64,000 bases of DNA from Paeniglutamicibacter sp. Y32M11 (GTDB lineage: Bacteria; Actinomycetota; Actinomycetes; Actinomycetales; Micrococcaceae), in the NCBI RefSeq assembly GCF_019285735.1, contig NZ_CP079107.1, positions 2,914,001 to 2,978,000 of the forward strand, written 5' to 3'. The position numbers and the translations under genes were made by a program. Below the pieces are notes generated by a model. The model searched no databases and had not been told where the DNA came from. It saw only the letters and a program-made list of their open reading frames with translations. Positions 44,016-53,036 of the stretch are shown one piece after another; the first letter of the stretch is position 1; each line of letters opens with the position of its first letter.

Positions 44016-44621
44016 ATGAACCGAATTCCAAGGATGGTGGCCGGACTCGCGGGTCTGGGACTACTGTTGACGGGTTGCGTACCCCTTGACGACGGTTCGG
44101 CGGATCCCATCATGCCGTCCAGTTCCGCGGAACCAGTTCTCCCGCCTCTCATCACCGCATCTTCGCAAGCGCCTGAATTGCCGTCGCAGCTAAGCCCTAC
44201 CGACGGGCTGGAACAACGAATCATGGCATTGCATAAGTCCTCTGTTGCCTACCAGGTGCAGCAGGGAAAACACCCTCTCGATCATGCCGTTCCCGGGAGC
44301 GAACGGGTGCTTCTGGCCGAGCGCCTTGCCCAAGGCATGCGCTTTGAGTTGCCCGAAAAACAGTCGGGCGACTCGATCATCGTTGAAATGACGTGTTCGG
44401 AGAGCATCGATGCACGTTTTGAGGTCTACGACGTGACGGGACGGAGTGTCGGTAGCGGTAAATCTTCCTGCTCCCCAGAGGGGCCCTCCGGCTTTGGCTT
44501 CGGCATTTCGGAGGATCATCGTGCCCGCCAGATTGACGTCAGCTACGTGCAGGAGTCCTTGATGGAATTGAGCGTCACAACCTTCACCTCAACCGAGCAG
44601 GAATACCCCGCCGGGAACTGA
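44016..44621 (+). CDS. Putative lipoprotein of unknown function
   Basis: A 201-residue exported protein with a type II signal (MVAGLAGLGLLLTGCVPLDD, Cys ~27), a Ser/Pro-rich spacer to about residue 60, and a globular part with two Cys (MTCSES and KSSCSPE) that may form a disulfide. The central region (HKSSVAYQVQQGKHPLDHAV) has no family I know. It starts at ATG 44016 and is monocistronic. Confidence 0.6.
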   Translation: MNRIPRMVAGLAGLGLLLTGCVPLDDGSADPIMPSSSAEPVLPPLITASSQAPELPSQLSPTDGLEQRIMALHKSSVAYQVQQGKHPLDHAVPGSERVLLAERLAQGMRFELPEKQSGDSIIVEMTCSESIDARFEVYDVTGRSVGSGKSSCSPEGPSGFGFGISEDHRARQIDVSYVQESLMELSVTTFTSTEQEYPAGN

Positions 44622-44838
44622 CACGCCCATGGCGCCACCCGAGGTCAGATCGTGCGGGATGAAGCCTTGGGGCAACTTTGCGAAGTGTGACGCGTGCGCT
44701 GGGGCCCACGGCGCCCCGTGGCGGGTACAGGTCAGTCGGACGGACACTTATGCCCGCCCGACTAGGGCTTTATTGGTTGTTGATTGAAGTTAAGTTGTAT
44801 TAACACCCTTTCGTATGTCTTTAATGTCACGGCACGAG

Positions 44839-44864
44839 TTAGGTAAGCATAACCTTTGCTTACC
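44839..44864 (+). promoter_or_regulatory. Iron box (DtxR/IdeR/DmdR type) upstream of the siderophore operon
   Basis: TTAGGTAAGCATAACCTTT (44839-44857) matches 14 of 19 positions of the DtxR-family consensus TTAGGTTAGGCTAACCTAA. Overlapping it is a perfect inverted repeat, GGTAAGC (44842-44848) and GCTTACC (44858-44864). It lies 34 bases before desA, so iron-bound repressor would block the operon. Confidence 0.8.
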
Positions 44865-44898
44865 GTCTCGTGGCGATCCCCGATCTTAAAGGAGCCCC

Positions 44899-46410
44899 AT
44901 GACGCCCCCACGTCCCCTGGCGCAGACCCTGTCCACACCCTTCGACATCGCCGCCGAGTATTTGCTCGACAGCGACACCGCCGAACGCATGGCCGAGGAA
45001 TTCGGTGCCGCGGCTCAGCTTGCGGCACGATCCATCGCGGCGGCCAGCGGCCCCACCACCGGACCACGTCCCGCGGCATTGCGTGCTCGGCTTGATGCCG
45101 TGGACCTACGCGCACCACTGGGAAGCACCGCCGCTGCACTTGATGAAGCGACCGAGCTTTACCTCCGCGACGCCGTGTACTTCCATCATCCGCGTTATGC
45201 GGCGCATTTGAATTGCCCGATCGTGCTTCCGGCCATTGCCGCCGAAGCCCTAGTCACCACCGTGAATACCTCGATGGATACGTGGGATCAGAGTGCCGGT
45301 GCCACACTCATCGAACAGCGTCTCATCGACTGGGCGGCGTCCTTAGCGGGCCTTGGCCCCGACGCCGATGGAGTCTTCACCAGCGGCGGTACCGCCTCGA
45401 ATCTGCAGGCCATGTTGCTGGCCCGCAACACCGCAACGGCACGACTTGTGGGGAGTCTGCCCGAACGACTGACCGGACTGCGGATCTATGCTTCCGCCGA
45501 CAGCCACTTCAGCATTTCCACCTCCGCGTCCCTGCTGGGGCTGGGCGCCGAGGCAGTGGTTTCCGTCCCCGTTGACGGGCTTCACCGGATGGATGCGCAC
45601 GCACTGGCACTCGCCCTGGAAGCGGACCGGGCCGCCGGATTCCGCGCCATGGCCATCGTGGCCACGGCCGGTACCACCGACTTCGGGGCGATCGATCCCC
45701 TGCATAACATTGGTGCCCTCGCGGCCCAGTACAATGCCTGGTTCCACGTGGATGCCGCCTACGGTGGCGGCTTACTCGCCTCCCCCCGGCACCGCGACAT
45801 GCTTGCCGGAATCGAGGCAGCAGACTCCGTGACGGTTGACTTCCACAAGTCGTTCTTCCAGCCCATCGGTTCCAGCGCCATCCTGGTGCGGGACCGCGCG
45901 GCATTGGCGTTGGTCTCGCACCACGCCGAATACCTCAACCCGGCCGCCGAGGCGGGACGCGCACCCAATCAGGTCGATAAGTCCCTGGCCACCACCCGCC
46001 GCTTTGACGCACTGAAACTCTGGGTGACGCTGCGGACCCTGGGTGCCGACGCGCTGGGATCCATGTTTGATACCGTCATGGATTTGGCCACGGCGGCGGG
46101 TGAAATTGTCACCGCACATCCCGAGCTGGAGTTGGCCGCTGAGATCCAGTTGAGCACCGTGGTCTTCCGCTATGTGCCGCAGGTCCCCGAGACCGGCGGG
46201 GAACCGCTGAGCAATAAGATCCGCAGCGCGCTTTATGACTCGGGCGAAGCCATGGTGGCCGCCACCACCATCAATCAGGTGCGCTACCTCAAGCTCACGC
46301 TGCTTAACCCACAGACCACCATCAATGACGTCACCGCCATCCTTGAGGCCATCGTGACCCACGGCCGTCGATTGTCCGGCGAGCGCACACCGATGGAGGT
46401 GTCGGTATGA
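44899..46410 (+). CDS. desA: PLP-dependent lysine/ornithine decarboxylase of siderophore synthesis (DesA-like)
   Basis: A 503-residue group II decarboxylase. In Streptomyces DesA makes cadaverine from lysine, the first step of desferrioxamine synthesis. The PLP lysine lies in VTVDFHKSFFQPIG, the cofactor aspartate in WFHVDAAYGGG, and the N-terminal HPRYAAHLNCP and TSGGTASNLQAML are standard. AAAGGAG precedes ATG 44899. The gene is first in a three-gene operon with ATGA overlaps and lies behind an iron box. Substrate choice (lysine rather than ornithine or DOPA) is inferred from the neighbours. Confidence 0.9.
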   Translation: MTPPRPLAQTLSTPFDIAAEYLLDSDTAERMAEEFGAAAQLAARSIAAASGPTTGPRPAALRARLDAVDLRAPLGSTAAALDEATELYLRDAVYFHHPRYAAHLNCPIVLPAIAAEALVTTVNTSMDTWDQSAGATLIEQRLIDWAASLAGLGPDADGVFTSGGTASNLQAMLLARNTATARLVGSLPERLTGLRIYASADSHFSISTSASLLGLGAEAVVSVPVDGLHRMDAHALALALEADRAAGFRAMAIVATAGTTDFGAIDPLHNIGALAAQYNAWFHVDAAYGGGLLASPRHRDMLAGIEAADSVTVDFHKSFFQPIGSSAILVRDRAALALVSHHAEYLNPAAEAGRAPNQVDKSLATTRRFDALKLWVTLRTLGADALGSMFDTVMDLATAAGEIVTAHPELELAAEIQLSTVVFRYVPQVPETGGEPLSNKIRSALYDSGEAMVAATTINQVRYLKLTLLNPQTTINDVTAILEAIVTHGRRLSGERTPMEVSV

Positions 46411-47750
46411 GCATCACCACGTTGGATACCACACGCATCTACGACGCCATTGGCATTGGCGCCGGCCCCTTCAACCTCGGCTTCGCGGCCCTGGCCGATC
46501 CCATTTACGGGTTGGAGGTGCTGGTGCTCGAAAGTGCCGAGGAATTTGCGTGGCACCCGGGCATGATGCTCGAGGGTACTCACCTGCAGGTTCCCTTCAT
46601 GGCCGATCTGGTGACCATGGCCGATCCTGCGAACCCGCTGTCATTCCTGAGCTACCTCAAGGAGAGTGGGCGCCTCTACTCGTTCTACATTCGCGAGAAC
46701 TTCTACCCGCTGCGCGAGGAGTACAACAACTACCTGCGCTGGGCCGCGGCCCGCCTGCCCTCGGTACGCTTCGGCGCCCATGTGGCGGCCGCCCGCTTCG
46801 CTGACGGGGTCTACGAGCTCGATGTGCATACCAGCGAAGGCGTGCATACCGTACGCACTAAGCATCTGGTGTTGGGTACCGGCACTTCCCCGTACGTTCC
46901 CGCCTCCGTTCCCGAATGTGTGCTCTCTTCCCCGGCAGTCGTGCATACCAGCGGCTACCGTCCGGCGCGCGAAACGATCGCCTCCGGCTCCCGCATTGCG
47001 TTGGTGGGCAGCGGACAAAGCGCCGCGGAGGTCTTCGCCGACCTGCTCGGAAGTCTGCGCCCGGATCAACACCTGCAATGGGTGACACGCTCTGCGCGCT
47101 TCTTCCCACTGGAATACACCAAGCTGACCCTGGAGATGACTTCCCCGGAGTACATCGATCACTTCCACTCACTGCCACAAGGCACCCGCGATGCGCTATC
47201 CGCCAGCCAGAAGGGGCTGTACAAGGGCATCAATGCGGATCTGATCGACGAGATCCACGAGATGCTCTACCGCCGAGAAGTCTCCGGGCATGCCCCGGTG
47301 ACCCTCCGCGCCGCAACTGCCCTGCAAGGGGTGGAGCACCACGACGGTGCCCTGCACATCAACCTGCGCAATCAGGACGACGGCGGGGAATTCTCCACCG
47401 TCACGGACACCTTGGTATTGGCCACCGGCTATGCCTACCGCGAACCGGAATTTCTCACCGGACTCGGGGAGCGCGTCAACCGGCTGCCCGACGGGCGTCT
47501 GGCGGTGGATCGCAACTATGCCATCACTTCCCCCGGCGACATCCTCGTACAAAATGCCGAGCTACACACCCACGGTTTTACCGCCCCGGATCTCGGAATG
47601 GGTGCGTACCGCAATGCGGTGATCATCAACCGCATCCTGGGCCGCGAACATTACTTGGTGGAAAAACGCATCGGCTTCCAGCACTTCGGTAGCCCCGATG
47701 CGGCTACCAGCGACCAACCTGCCCCCGCACTTTTAGGAGCCAGAGCATGA
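46407..47750 (+). CDS. desB: Flavin-dependent amine N-hydroxylase (DesB-like)
   Basis: A 447-residue N-monooxygenase of the lysine/ornithine hydroxylase family. The FAD site is AIGIGAGPFNLGFAALAD (residues ~13-30), the NADPH site is ALVGSGQSAAEVFADLL (~198-214), and VLATGYAYREPE is the C-terminal D/A-T-G-Y motif. In desferrioxamine synthesis DesB hydroxylates cadaverine. The gene overlaps desA and the following gene by four bases each (ATGA), so the three are translated together. Confidence 0.92.
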   Translation: MSITTLDTTRIYDAIGIGAGPFNLGFAALADPIYGLEVLVLESAEEFAWHPGMMLEGTHLQVPFMADLVTMADPANPLSFLSYLKESGRLYSFYIRENFYPLREEYNNYLRWAAARLPSVRFGAHVAAARFADGVYELDVHTSEGVHTVRTKHLVLGTGTSPYVPASVPECVLSSPAVVHTSGYRPARETIASGSRIALVGSGQSAAEVFADLLGSLRPDQHLQWVTRSARFFPLEYTKLTLEMTSPEYIDHFHSLPQGTRDALSASQKGLYKGINADLIDEIHEMLYRREVSGHAPVTLRAATALQGVEHHDGALHINLRNQDDGGEFSTVTDTLVLATGYAYREPEFLTGLGERVNRLPDGRLAVDRNYAITSPGDILVQNAELHTHGFTAPDLGMGAYRNAVIINRILGREHYLVEKRIGFQHFGSPDAATSDQPAPALLGARA

Positions 47751-50143
47751 TCTCCACCCTTGAACGTCTCACCATCCCCGCGGCCACGGACTTCACCCTG
47801 CGCCGCTTTGACCCACTCACCGATTCGGCGCTGCTCCACGGCTGGGTGAATACCGAACGTGCCAGCTACTGGGGCATGCTGGGCTGCACCCATCAACAGG
47901 TGCGCGACGCGTATGAGGCCTTGGAGGCCGATCCACACCACCACGTGCTACTGGGTCTGAAAACCGGCAGCGAGCATGAATCCGCCGAGACTCCTGCCTT
48001 CCTGCTGGAGCACTACGCCCCCGAGCATTCGGTGTTGGCCGGGCGCTACGCCCACCAACACGGTGATGTGGGAATGCATCTGCTGCTCGCCGGCCCCGGC
48101 ACCGACGGTCCCCTACCGGGATTCAGCGCAGCGGTCATGGAAGCCGCGCTGGCCCACCTCTTCAGCGATCCGGCGGTGCTACGGGTGGTGGTTGAGCCCG
48201 ACGCAGCCAACACCGCCATCCACTCACTGAACTCCCGGCTCGGGTTCCGGGCCCAGCACCGCATCGAGTTGCCGGCCGGCGACGATACCCCGGCCAAAAC
48301 CGCGCTGCTGTCCTGGTGCACACGAGCGGACTTTGTGGCGGCCACCGGGCGCGCCTCCAGCGTTACCGCACACCTATCCGCCGAACGTTGGGAGGTAGCC
48401 AACCGGCATCTACTGGCCAAGGCCATCGCCGAATTCACTCATGAGCGGATCCTCACCCCCGAAGCCACCGAGACGGGCTGGCTGGTGAATCACGGCGATC
48501 ATCAATACCGGTTCACCGCCACGCGGCACCAGCTAGAACACTGGATCATCGACCCGGTTTCGCTCTCGGTACAGATTCAGGGACGCAGTGCCGCCGTTGA
48601 GGTGGCCGGCTTTATCCTCACGTTCCGCGAGGTCTTGGGCATCTCCGCCGCGCAACTTCCGGTGTACCTCGAGGAAATTAGCAGCACCCTGGCCTCACAT
48701 TGCTATAAACAATTGCACTCCACTCTCAGCTCCGCCGAGCTGGCCGCCGGCACCGATGACACCATCGTGGATTTCCAGCGCACCGAAGCGGCCATGACCG
48801 AGGGACATCCCTGCTTCGTGGCCAACAACGGACGGCTGGGACTCGGGGCCAACGATTACCTCTCCTTCGCTCCGGAAACCGGTGCCGTCATCGCCTTGGA
48901 ATGGCTGGCGGCCCACAAATCCCGGGCCCACTTCAGCGCGCTGCCCGGACTTGATATCAATTCCCTGCTCACCGAGGAACTTGGAAGGCCGCAGTTGCAG
49001 CTTTTTGAGGCTCGGATCACCGCGGCCTGTGCCGGTAGCACGCTGGATCCGGCCGATTTCATCCTGCTGCCCATCCACCCCTGGCAGTGGGAGAACAAGC
49101 TCGCGGTGGTCTTTGCCGCAGATATCGCCAGCGGTCACCTGCTGCATCTGGGTGCCGGTGAGGATCGCTACCAGCCACAGCAGTCCATCCGTACCTTCTT
49201 CAACCGCAGCTCTCCGAGCCGCCACTACGTCAAGACGGCATTGTCGGTGCTGAACATGGGCTTTATGCGCGGATTATCGGCCGCCTACATGGCTGGCACT
49301 CCGGCCATCAACCTGTGGCTCACCGAGGTCTTCGCGGGCGATGCTGAGCTCAACGGCGAAAATCTGGGCCTCTTACGCGAGATCGCCGCGGTCGGGTATT
49401 CCTCCCCGCTCTTCGAAGCCGCCGGTGCCGATGCTCCGCAGCGCAAGATGCTCGCAGCTTTGTGGCGCGAGTCCCCCGCCGCGCTCATCAAGCCCACCCA
49501 ACAGTTGGCCACGATGGCCTCACTGCTGCATATCGACGCCGCCGGCGCCTCACTAACCGCTGCGCACATCCGGCGTTCGGGACTCTCCGGATCCGAATGG
49601 CTCACGCGCTATTTCGACGCCTACCTCGTACCCTTGGTTCACTGCCTGTGCCGTTATGACCTGGCCTTTATGCCGCATGGGGAAAACGTCATCCTGGTCT
49701 TGGAGAATTCGGTGCCGGTGCGCGTGCTACACAAGGACCTCGCCGAGGAGGTGGCGGTGCTCGGAAATCACCAGGACCTGCCGCCCGCGGTTGAACGGAT
49801 CCGCGCCCAGGTCACGGGACCGGAACGGCGACTGGTCATCTTTACCGACGTGGTGGACTGCTTCTTGCGGTTCTTGGCTCCGGCACTGGCGCGCGAGGGC
49901 GTGTGCTCGGAAGATGAGTTCTGGGGCACCGCGGCGGATCGACTGCTCGCCTACCGCAAGCGGAACCCGGAAACCGCCGAGGCCTTTGACGCGCTCGAGC
50001 TGTTTGCCGAGTCCTTCGAGCTTTCCTGCCTGAACCGGCTTCAGCTGCGTAATAACGCGCAGATGCTTGACCTCACCGACCAGTCCGGCGGCCTCATCTA
50101 CGCCGGCACGCTGGCCAACCCGTTGGCCGGTCGCGGACTCTAA
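47747..50143 (+). CDS. Fused acyltransferase-NIS siderophore synthetase (DesC-DesD type)
   Basis: A 798-residue fusion. Residues ~15-190 form a GNAT-type acyl-CoA transferase (FTLRRFDPLTDSALLHGWVN, then VVVEPDAANTAIHSLNSRLG), equivalent to DesC, which acylates N-hydroxycadaverine. Residues ~210-790 form an IucA/IucC (NIS) synthetase equivalent to DesD, with GHPCFVANNGRLG, LLPIHPWQWENKLA, RTFFNRSSPSRHYVKTALS and MPHGENVILVLEN, the ATP and substrate signatures. The reading frame is open across the joint. In Streptomyces these are separate genes. The product is probably a desferrioxamine-type hydroxamate. Confidence 0.9.
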   Translation: MISTLERLTIPAATDFTLRRFDPLTDSALLHGWVNTERASYWGMLGCTHQQVRDAYEALEADPHHHVLLGLKTGSEHESAETPAFLLEHYAPEHSVLAGRYAHQHGDVGMHLLLAGPGTDGPLPGFSAAVMEAALAHLFSDPAVLRVVVEPDAANTAIHSLNSRLGFRAQHRIELPAGDDTPAKTALLSWCTRADFVAATGRASSVTAHLSAERWEVANRHLLAKAIAEFTHERILTPEATETGWLVNHGDHQYRFTATRHQLEHWIIDPVSLSVQIQGRSAAVEVAGFILTFREVLGISAAQLPVYLEEISSTLASHCYKQLHSTLSSAELAAGTDDTIVDFQRTEAAMTEGHPCFVANNGRLGLGANDYLSFAPETGAVIALEWLAAHKSRAHFSALPGLDINSLLTEELGRPQLQLFEARITAACAGSTLDPADFILLPIHPWQWENKLAVVFAADIASGHLLHLGAGEDRYQPQQSIRTFFNRSSPSRHYVKTALSVLNMGFMRGLSAAYMAGTPAINLWLTEVFAGDAELNGENLGLLREIAAVGYSSPLFEAAGADAPQRKMLAALWRESPAALIKPTQQLATMASLLHIDAAGASLTAAHIRRSGLSGSEWLTRYFDAYLVPLVHCLCRYDLAFMPHGENVILVLENSVPVRVLHKDLAEEVAVLGNHQDLPPAVERIRAQVTGPERRLVIFTDVVDCFLRFLAPALAREGVCSEDEFWGTAADRLLAYRKRNPETAEAFDALELFAESFELSCLNRLQLRNNAQMLDLTDQSGGLIYAGTLANPLAGRGL

Positions 50144-50161
50144 GCGAACTCAGTCCGAATG

Positions 50162-50211
50162 TCCGGGTGTCCCAAGTAGCGCCACCATTGGCGGTTCTTG
50201 GGCCACCCGGA
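50162..50211. terminator. Terminator after the siderophore operon
   Basis: TCCGGGTG, CCCAAG and CGCCA on the left pair with TGGCG, CTTGGG and CACCCGGA on the right to form one long stem-loop with small bulges, 18 bases after the operon's last stop. It also faces the convergent GNAT gene. Confidence 0.85.
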
Positions 50212-50267
50212 TTTCGGGTGACCGGCCCGGGCAGCCCTTTAGGTTCAATGAACAGCTTCCGGGGATG

Positions 50268-50873
50268 CTACGCCGCGGATTCCAGATGCCGCTGAAGCCG
50301 GTGATGAAGACCGGAGCGGACCTGGGGCCATTCGGAGGCGATGATCGAATAAACACAGGTGTCGCGCAGCGAGCCGTCGGCCATGCGCCGATGCGCACGC
50401 AACACCCCGTCAAGTTTTGCCCCGAGCCTCTCGATAGCCGCACGGGAGGCCATGTTCATCCAGTGCGTGCGGAATTCCACCGCCGGGCAGCCCAGGACCT
50501 CGAAGGCGTGGGTGAGTAGCAAAAGCTTGGAGTCAACGTTGGTCCCGGTCCCGCGCACCGAGGCTCGGTTCCAGGTCGAACCGATCTCCACTCTGGGCAG
50601 GGTCGGGTCGATGTCCATGTACGTTGTCATGCCCAGCACCATGGAATCCGCATTGCGCCGGGCCACAAATGGCAGCATCGATCCGGCCTCTTGCAACGCC
50701 AATCTGCGATCGATCTCCTCGCGCATCAGCTGCGGCGTGGGCACCGCCGTGTACCAGAGTTTGTAGACCTCCCCGTCGCGCACCGCCTCGCTCAGTTCAT
50801 CATGGTGCTCGTGTCGCAGCGGTTCCAGTGTCACCAGGGGTCCGCGCAACACCAACGGTTCAATCTTTGTCAT
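50268..50873 (-). CDS. GNAT family N-acetyltransferase (RimJ/RimL-like)
   Basis: A 201-residue acetyltransferase. The N-terminal VLRGPLVTLEPLRHEHHDEL, the central VEIGSTWNRASVRGTGTNVD (acetyl-CoA loop) and the C-terminal MASRAAIERLGAKLDGVLRA are typical of the acetyltransf_3 group seen in ribosomal-protein acetyltransferases. The tail ends RDTCVYSIIASEWPQVR, also usual. The start is ATG 50873. Substrate unknown. Confidence 0.85.
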   Translation of the reverse strand: MTKIEPLVLRGPLVTLEPLRHEHHDELSEAVRDGEVYKLWYTAVPTPQLMREEIDRRLALQEAGSMLPFVARRNADSMVLGMTTYMDIDPTLPRVEIGSTWNRASVRGTGTNVDSKLLLLTHAFEVLGCPAVEFRTHWMNMASRAAIERLGAKLDGVLRAHRRMADGSLRDTCVYSIIASEWPQVRSGLHHRLQRHLESAA

Positions 50874-50916
50874 GGCCCTAGCCTATGACGCGTCCGGGGC
50901 ACGCATCCGCTCTGGC

Positions 50917-51612
50917 TCACACCAGCTTTTGTTTGATGGCTTCCAATTCCTCAGGGTGTAGCCCGTTCGCCAGCAGGAAAGACTCCACACCAAGGGAGTC
51001 GAGAAAGGCTCCGAGTGCTTCCAGTCGCTCGTTCAACGGAGCGATGAGGTCATGCTCCTCGATGTAAGACTCATGCGGGTGCTTGACCGGGCTGATCTTG
51101 TGCCACTCGTTGATCCCGCGCAGTGATGCAGCATATTGGGATTCGAGCAGATCCGTCCGATCCGCCAGTTTGAGCAGCATGGAGACAATTAATCCCGTGC
51201 GGTCACGCCCGGCCGAGCAATGCAGCACGATCTTTCCTCTGGCCGCAGCGATCTGGTGGAACACCTCGGTTATGCGTTCGGGGAAAATCTCGAGGTTCAC
51301 CGGATACATCCGCGGATGGTTCATATAGGGCACGGCCAGCCGCTCGAAGACCGGATGTCCGGGTTCCTCGGTGGGGGCATTAATGATGAGGATTCCGGCG
51401 GTGGCCGCCGCATCAATCTGCGGATCGGTGGGACGCCGACGTACCTCCTCGGGGTTCCTCAGATCAATGACCGTTTCTACGCCGTCGGCGTGGGCTTGTT
51501 GCCAGCCAAGGCTGGTGAGCCACTCGCGTCGGCCCATGCGATAGATGCTGCCCAGCACGTGGCGTGCGTTGACTGCGCCCTCCCACTGTGGCTCGTCCCC
51601 GGATTGAGTCAT
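50917..51612 (-). CDS. Tyrosine/serine protein phosphatase-like protein
   Basis: A 231-residue phosphatase of the Tyr-phosphatase_3 (MptpB-like) group. The P-loop HCSAGRDRTGL (residues ~129-139) has the catalytic Cys and Arg, and the N-terminal half has YRMGRREWLTSLGW and ETVIDLRNPEEV, the family's entry motif. It is cytoplasmic, with no signal peptide. Targets may be proteins or phosphoinositides. ATG 51612. It is followed, on the same strand, by the GNAT gene 43 bases away. Confidence 0.85.
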   Translation of the reverse strand: MTQSGDEPQWEGAVNARHVLGSIYRMGRREWLTSLGWQQAHADGVETVIDLRNPEEVRRRPTDPQIDAAATAGILIINAPTEEPGHPVFERLAVPYMNHPRMYPVNLEIFPERITEVFHQIAAARGKIVLHCSAGRDRTGLIVSMLLKLADRTDLLESQYAASLRGINEWHKISPVKHPHESYIEEHDLIAPLNERLEALGAFLDSLGVESFLLANGLHPEELEAIKQKLV

Positions 51613-51630
51613 GACGCTGCTCCGTCGTTT

Positions 51631-51987
51631 CTAGGCTTGTGTGCCGTCAAAGGTTTCGAGGCGGGTGTGGTGCTCCGGACCGGTGGCGGGTCGCGGGGCT
51701 GAAGCCTCGGCCGATGCCGCAGGGCTCGAAGCTGCCTGCGTGGTGTTGGCGGGGCGGCCGTGTGAGGTGCGGAAAGCTTCGGAATCTCGCCAGGTAATAA
51801 AATCTGACTCCGCAACAAATTCCATGGTCACCTTGTATGCGGCCGCGGGATCTACCGGCTTATCGAGTGTCGCGCGTGATAGGCCCTGAACCTTGGGGAG
51901 GTTATGACGCATGTTGGAAATGAAACGCTCTTCAAAAGCTGCCGCGCGTTCTGCGGGAACCTCAATGCGGTTGGTGACGACGTACAT
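51631..51987 (-). CDS. Antibiotic biosynthesis monooxygenase (ABM) domain protein, possibly heme-degrading
   Basis: A 118-residue protein. The first ~80 residues are an ABM ferredoxin-like domain (YVVTNRIEVPAERAAAFEER, then FITWRDSEAFRTSHG), similar to HmoA/IsdG-type heme mono-oxygenases; the Arg-Thr-Ser-His segment is where such proteins hold the heme-binding His. A Ser/Ala/Pro-rich tail follows and ends HTRLETFDG. The gene precedes the phosphatase by 18 bases. Being close to the siderophore operon it may serve iron acquisition, which is only suggested by context. Confidence 0.6.
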   Translation of the reverse strand: MYVVTNRIEVPAERAAAFEERFISNMRHNLPKVQGLSRATLDKPVDPAAAYKVTMEFVAESDFITWRDSEAFRTSHGRPANTTQAASSPAASAEASAPRPATGPEHHTRLETFDGTQA

Positions 51988-52099
51988 GGTGCTTGCCTTC
52001 CACTCTGGTCGTCCCTGTGCCCGGACGACTCTGCCACCACGCTACCGAATACTTGGGCGCCGACCCATTTTCGCCCCGATGCATCACTCCGGATGAAGC

Positions 52100-52139
52100 A
52101 GGGGTGCCGCGTTGCGCCGAGTCACAACGCGGCACCCCT
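52100..52139. terminator. Terminator after paaJ-paaF-paaH
   Basis: AGGGGTGCCGCGTTG (52100-52114) pairs perfectly with CAACGCGGCACCCCT (52125-52139). It lies 18 bases after the paaH stop. Confidence 0.88.
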
Positions 52140-52157
52140 CCGTCTGGCAAACACGTG

Positions 52158-53036
52158 CTAACTCGCGGACTCGGACCAGTCGTAGAAGCCCCGCCCGGTC
52201 TTGCGGCCCAAATGCCCCTGCTCCACCAGGTCGCGCAGAATCTGCGGCGGGGCAAAGCGGTCACCGAGAGTCTGGTGCAGGTATTCGGCGATGCCCAGGC
52301 GCACATCCAGCCCAACAATGTCGGTGGTCTTGAGCGGACCGGTCGGGTGCTTGTAGCCCAGCACCATGGCATTGTCGATGTCTTGTGCGCTGGCCACACC
52401 CTCCTCGACCATGCGCATGGCTTCCAAGGCAATGGCCACGCCCAAGCGTGAGCTGGCAAACCCCGGTGCGTCGTTAACTACCACCGCGGTCTTGCCCAGC
52501 CCGGCAACCCAGCCGCGGGCCTTGGTGATGACTTCCTCGGCACTCTGCTTGGCAATGACCACTTCGATCAGGGTTGAGGCCGGGACCGGGTTAAAGAAGT
52601 GCAGGCCTAAGAAATTTTCCGGGCGCTGCAGTTCGGCGGCCAACCCGCTCATCGACAGTGAGGAGGTGTTGGAGGCTAGGATCGCGTCGGTCCTGAGGTT
52701 CTCCTCGACATTCTTCAGCGAGGAGACCTTCAGGTCCCAGATCTCGGGAACGGCCTCGACGACGAGCCCGCGGTCGGCAAAGGCCGCGTAGTCCACCGAA
52801 ACATCGAACCGCGACAGCATCTCGCCTAGGTTCCCGTCGGCCGATCCTCGCTCGATCGACTTGGCTGCCGCGGACTCCACACGTTCCCGGGCGCCCTGGG
52901 CGGAAGCCTCATCGCGCTCAACGACCACGACGTCGCAGCCATTAACTAGGAAGGCGTGGGCAATGCCGGCGCCCATCCGGCCGCCGCCGAGCACGCCGAC
53001 CTTGGCGGGCAGCGAGTTGGGAAGTGTTTCCATCAT
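52158..53036 (-). CDS. paaH: 3-hydroxyadipyl-CoA dehydrogenase PaaH
   Basis: A 292-residue NAD-dependent 3-hydroxyacyl-CoA dehydrogenase. The Rossmann motif GVLGGGRMGAGIAHAFLVNG is at ~14-33, the catalytic His is in LGLHFFNPVPAS with a matching Glu, and the C-terminal helical domain has DNAMVLGYKHPTGPLKTTDI and GLDVRLGIAEYLHQTLG. In the paa route it oxidises 3-hydroxyadipyl-CoA. The start overlaps the paaF stop (ATGA; two adjacent ATG codons at 53036 and 53033). It is last in a paaJ-paaF-paaH operon. Confidence 0.88.
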   Translation of the reverse strand: MMETLPNSLPAKVGVLGGGRMGAGIAHAFLVNGCDVVVVERDEASAQGARERVESAAAKSIERGSADGNLGEMLSRFDVSVDYAAFADRGLVVEAVPEIWDLKVSSLKNVEENLRTDAILASNTSSLSMSGLAAELQRPENFLGLHFFNPVPASTLIEVVIAKQSAEEVITKARGWVAGLGKTAVVVNDAPGFASSRLGVAIALEAMRMVEEGVASAQDIDNAMVLGYKHPTGPLKTTDIVGLDVRLGIAEYLHQTLGDRFAPPQILRDLVEQGHLGRKTGRGFYDWSESAS

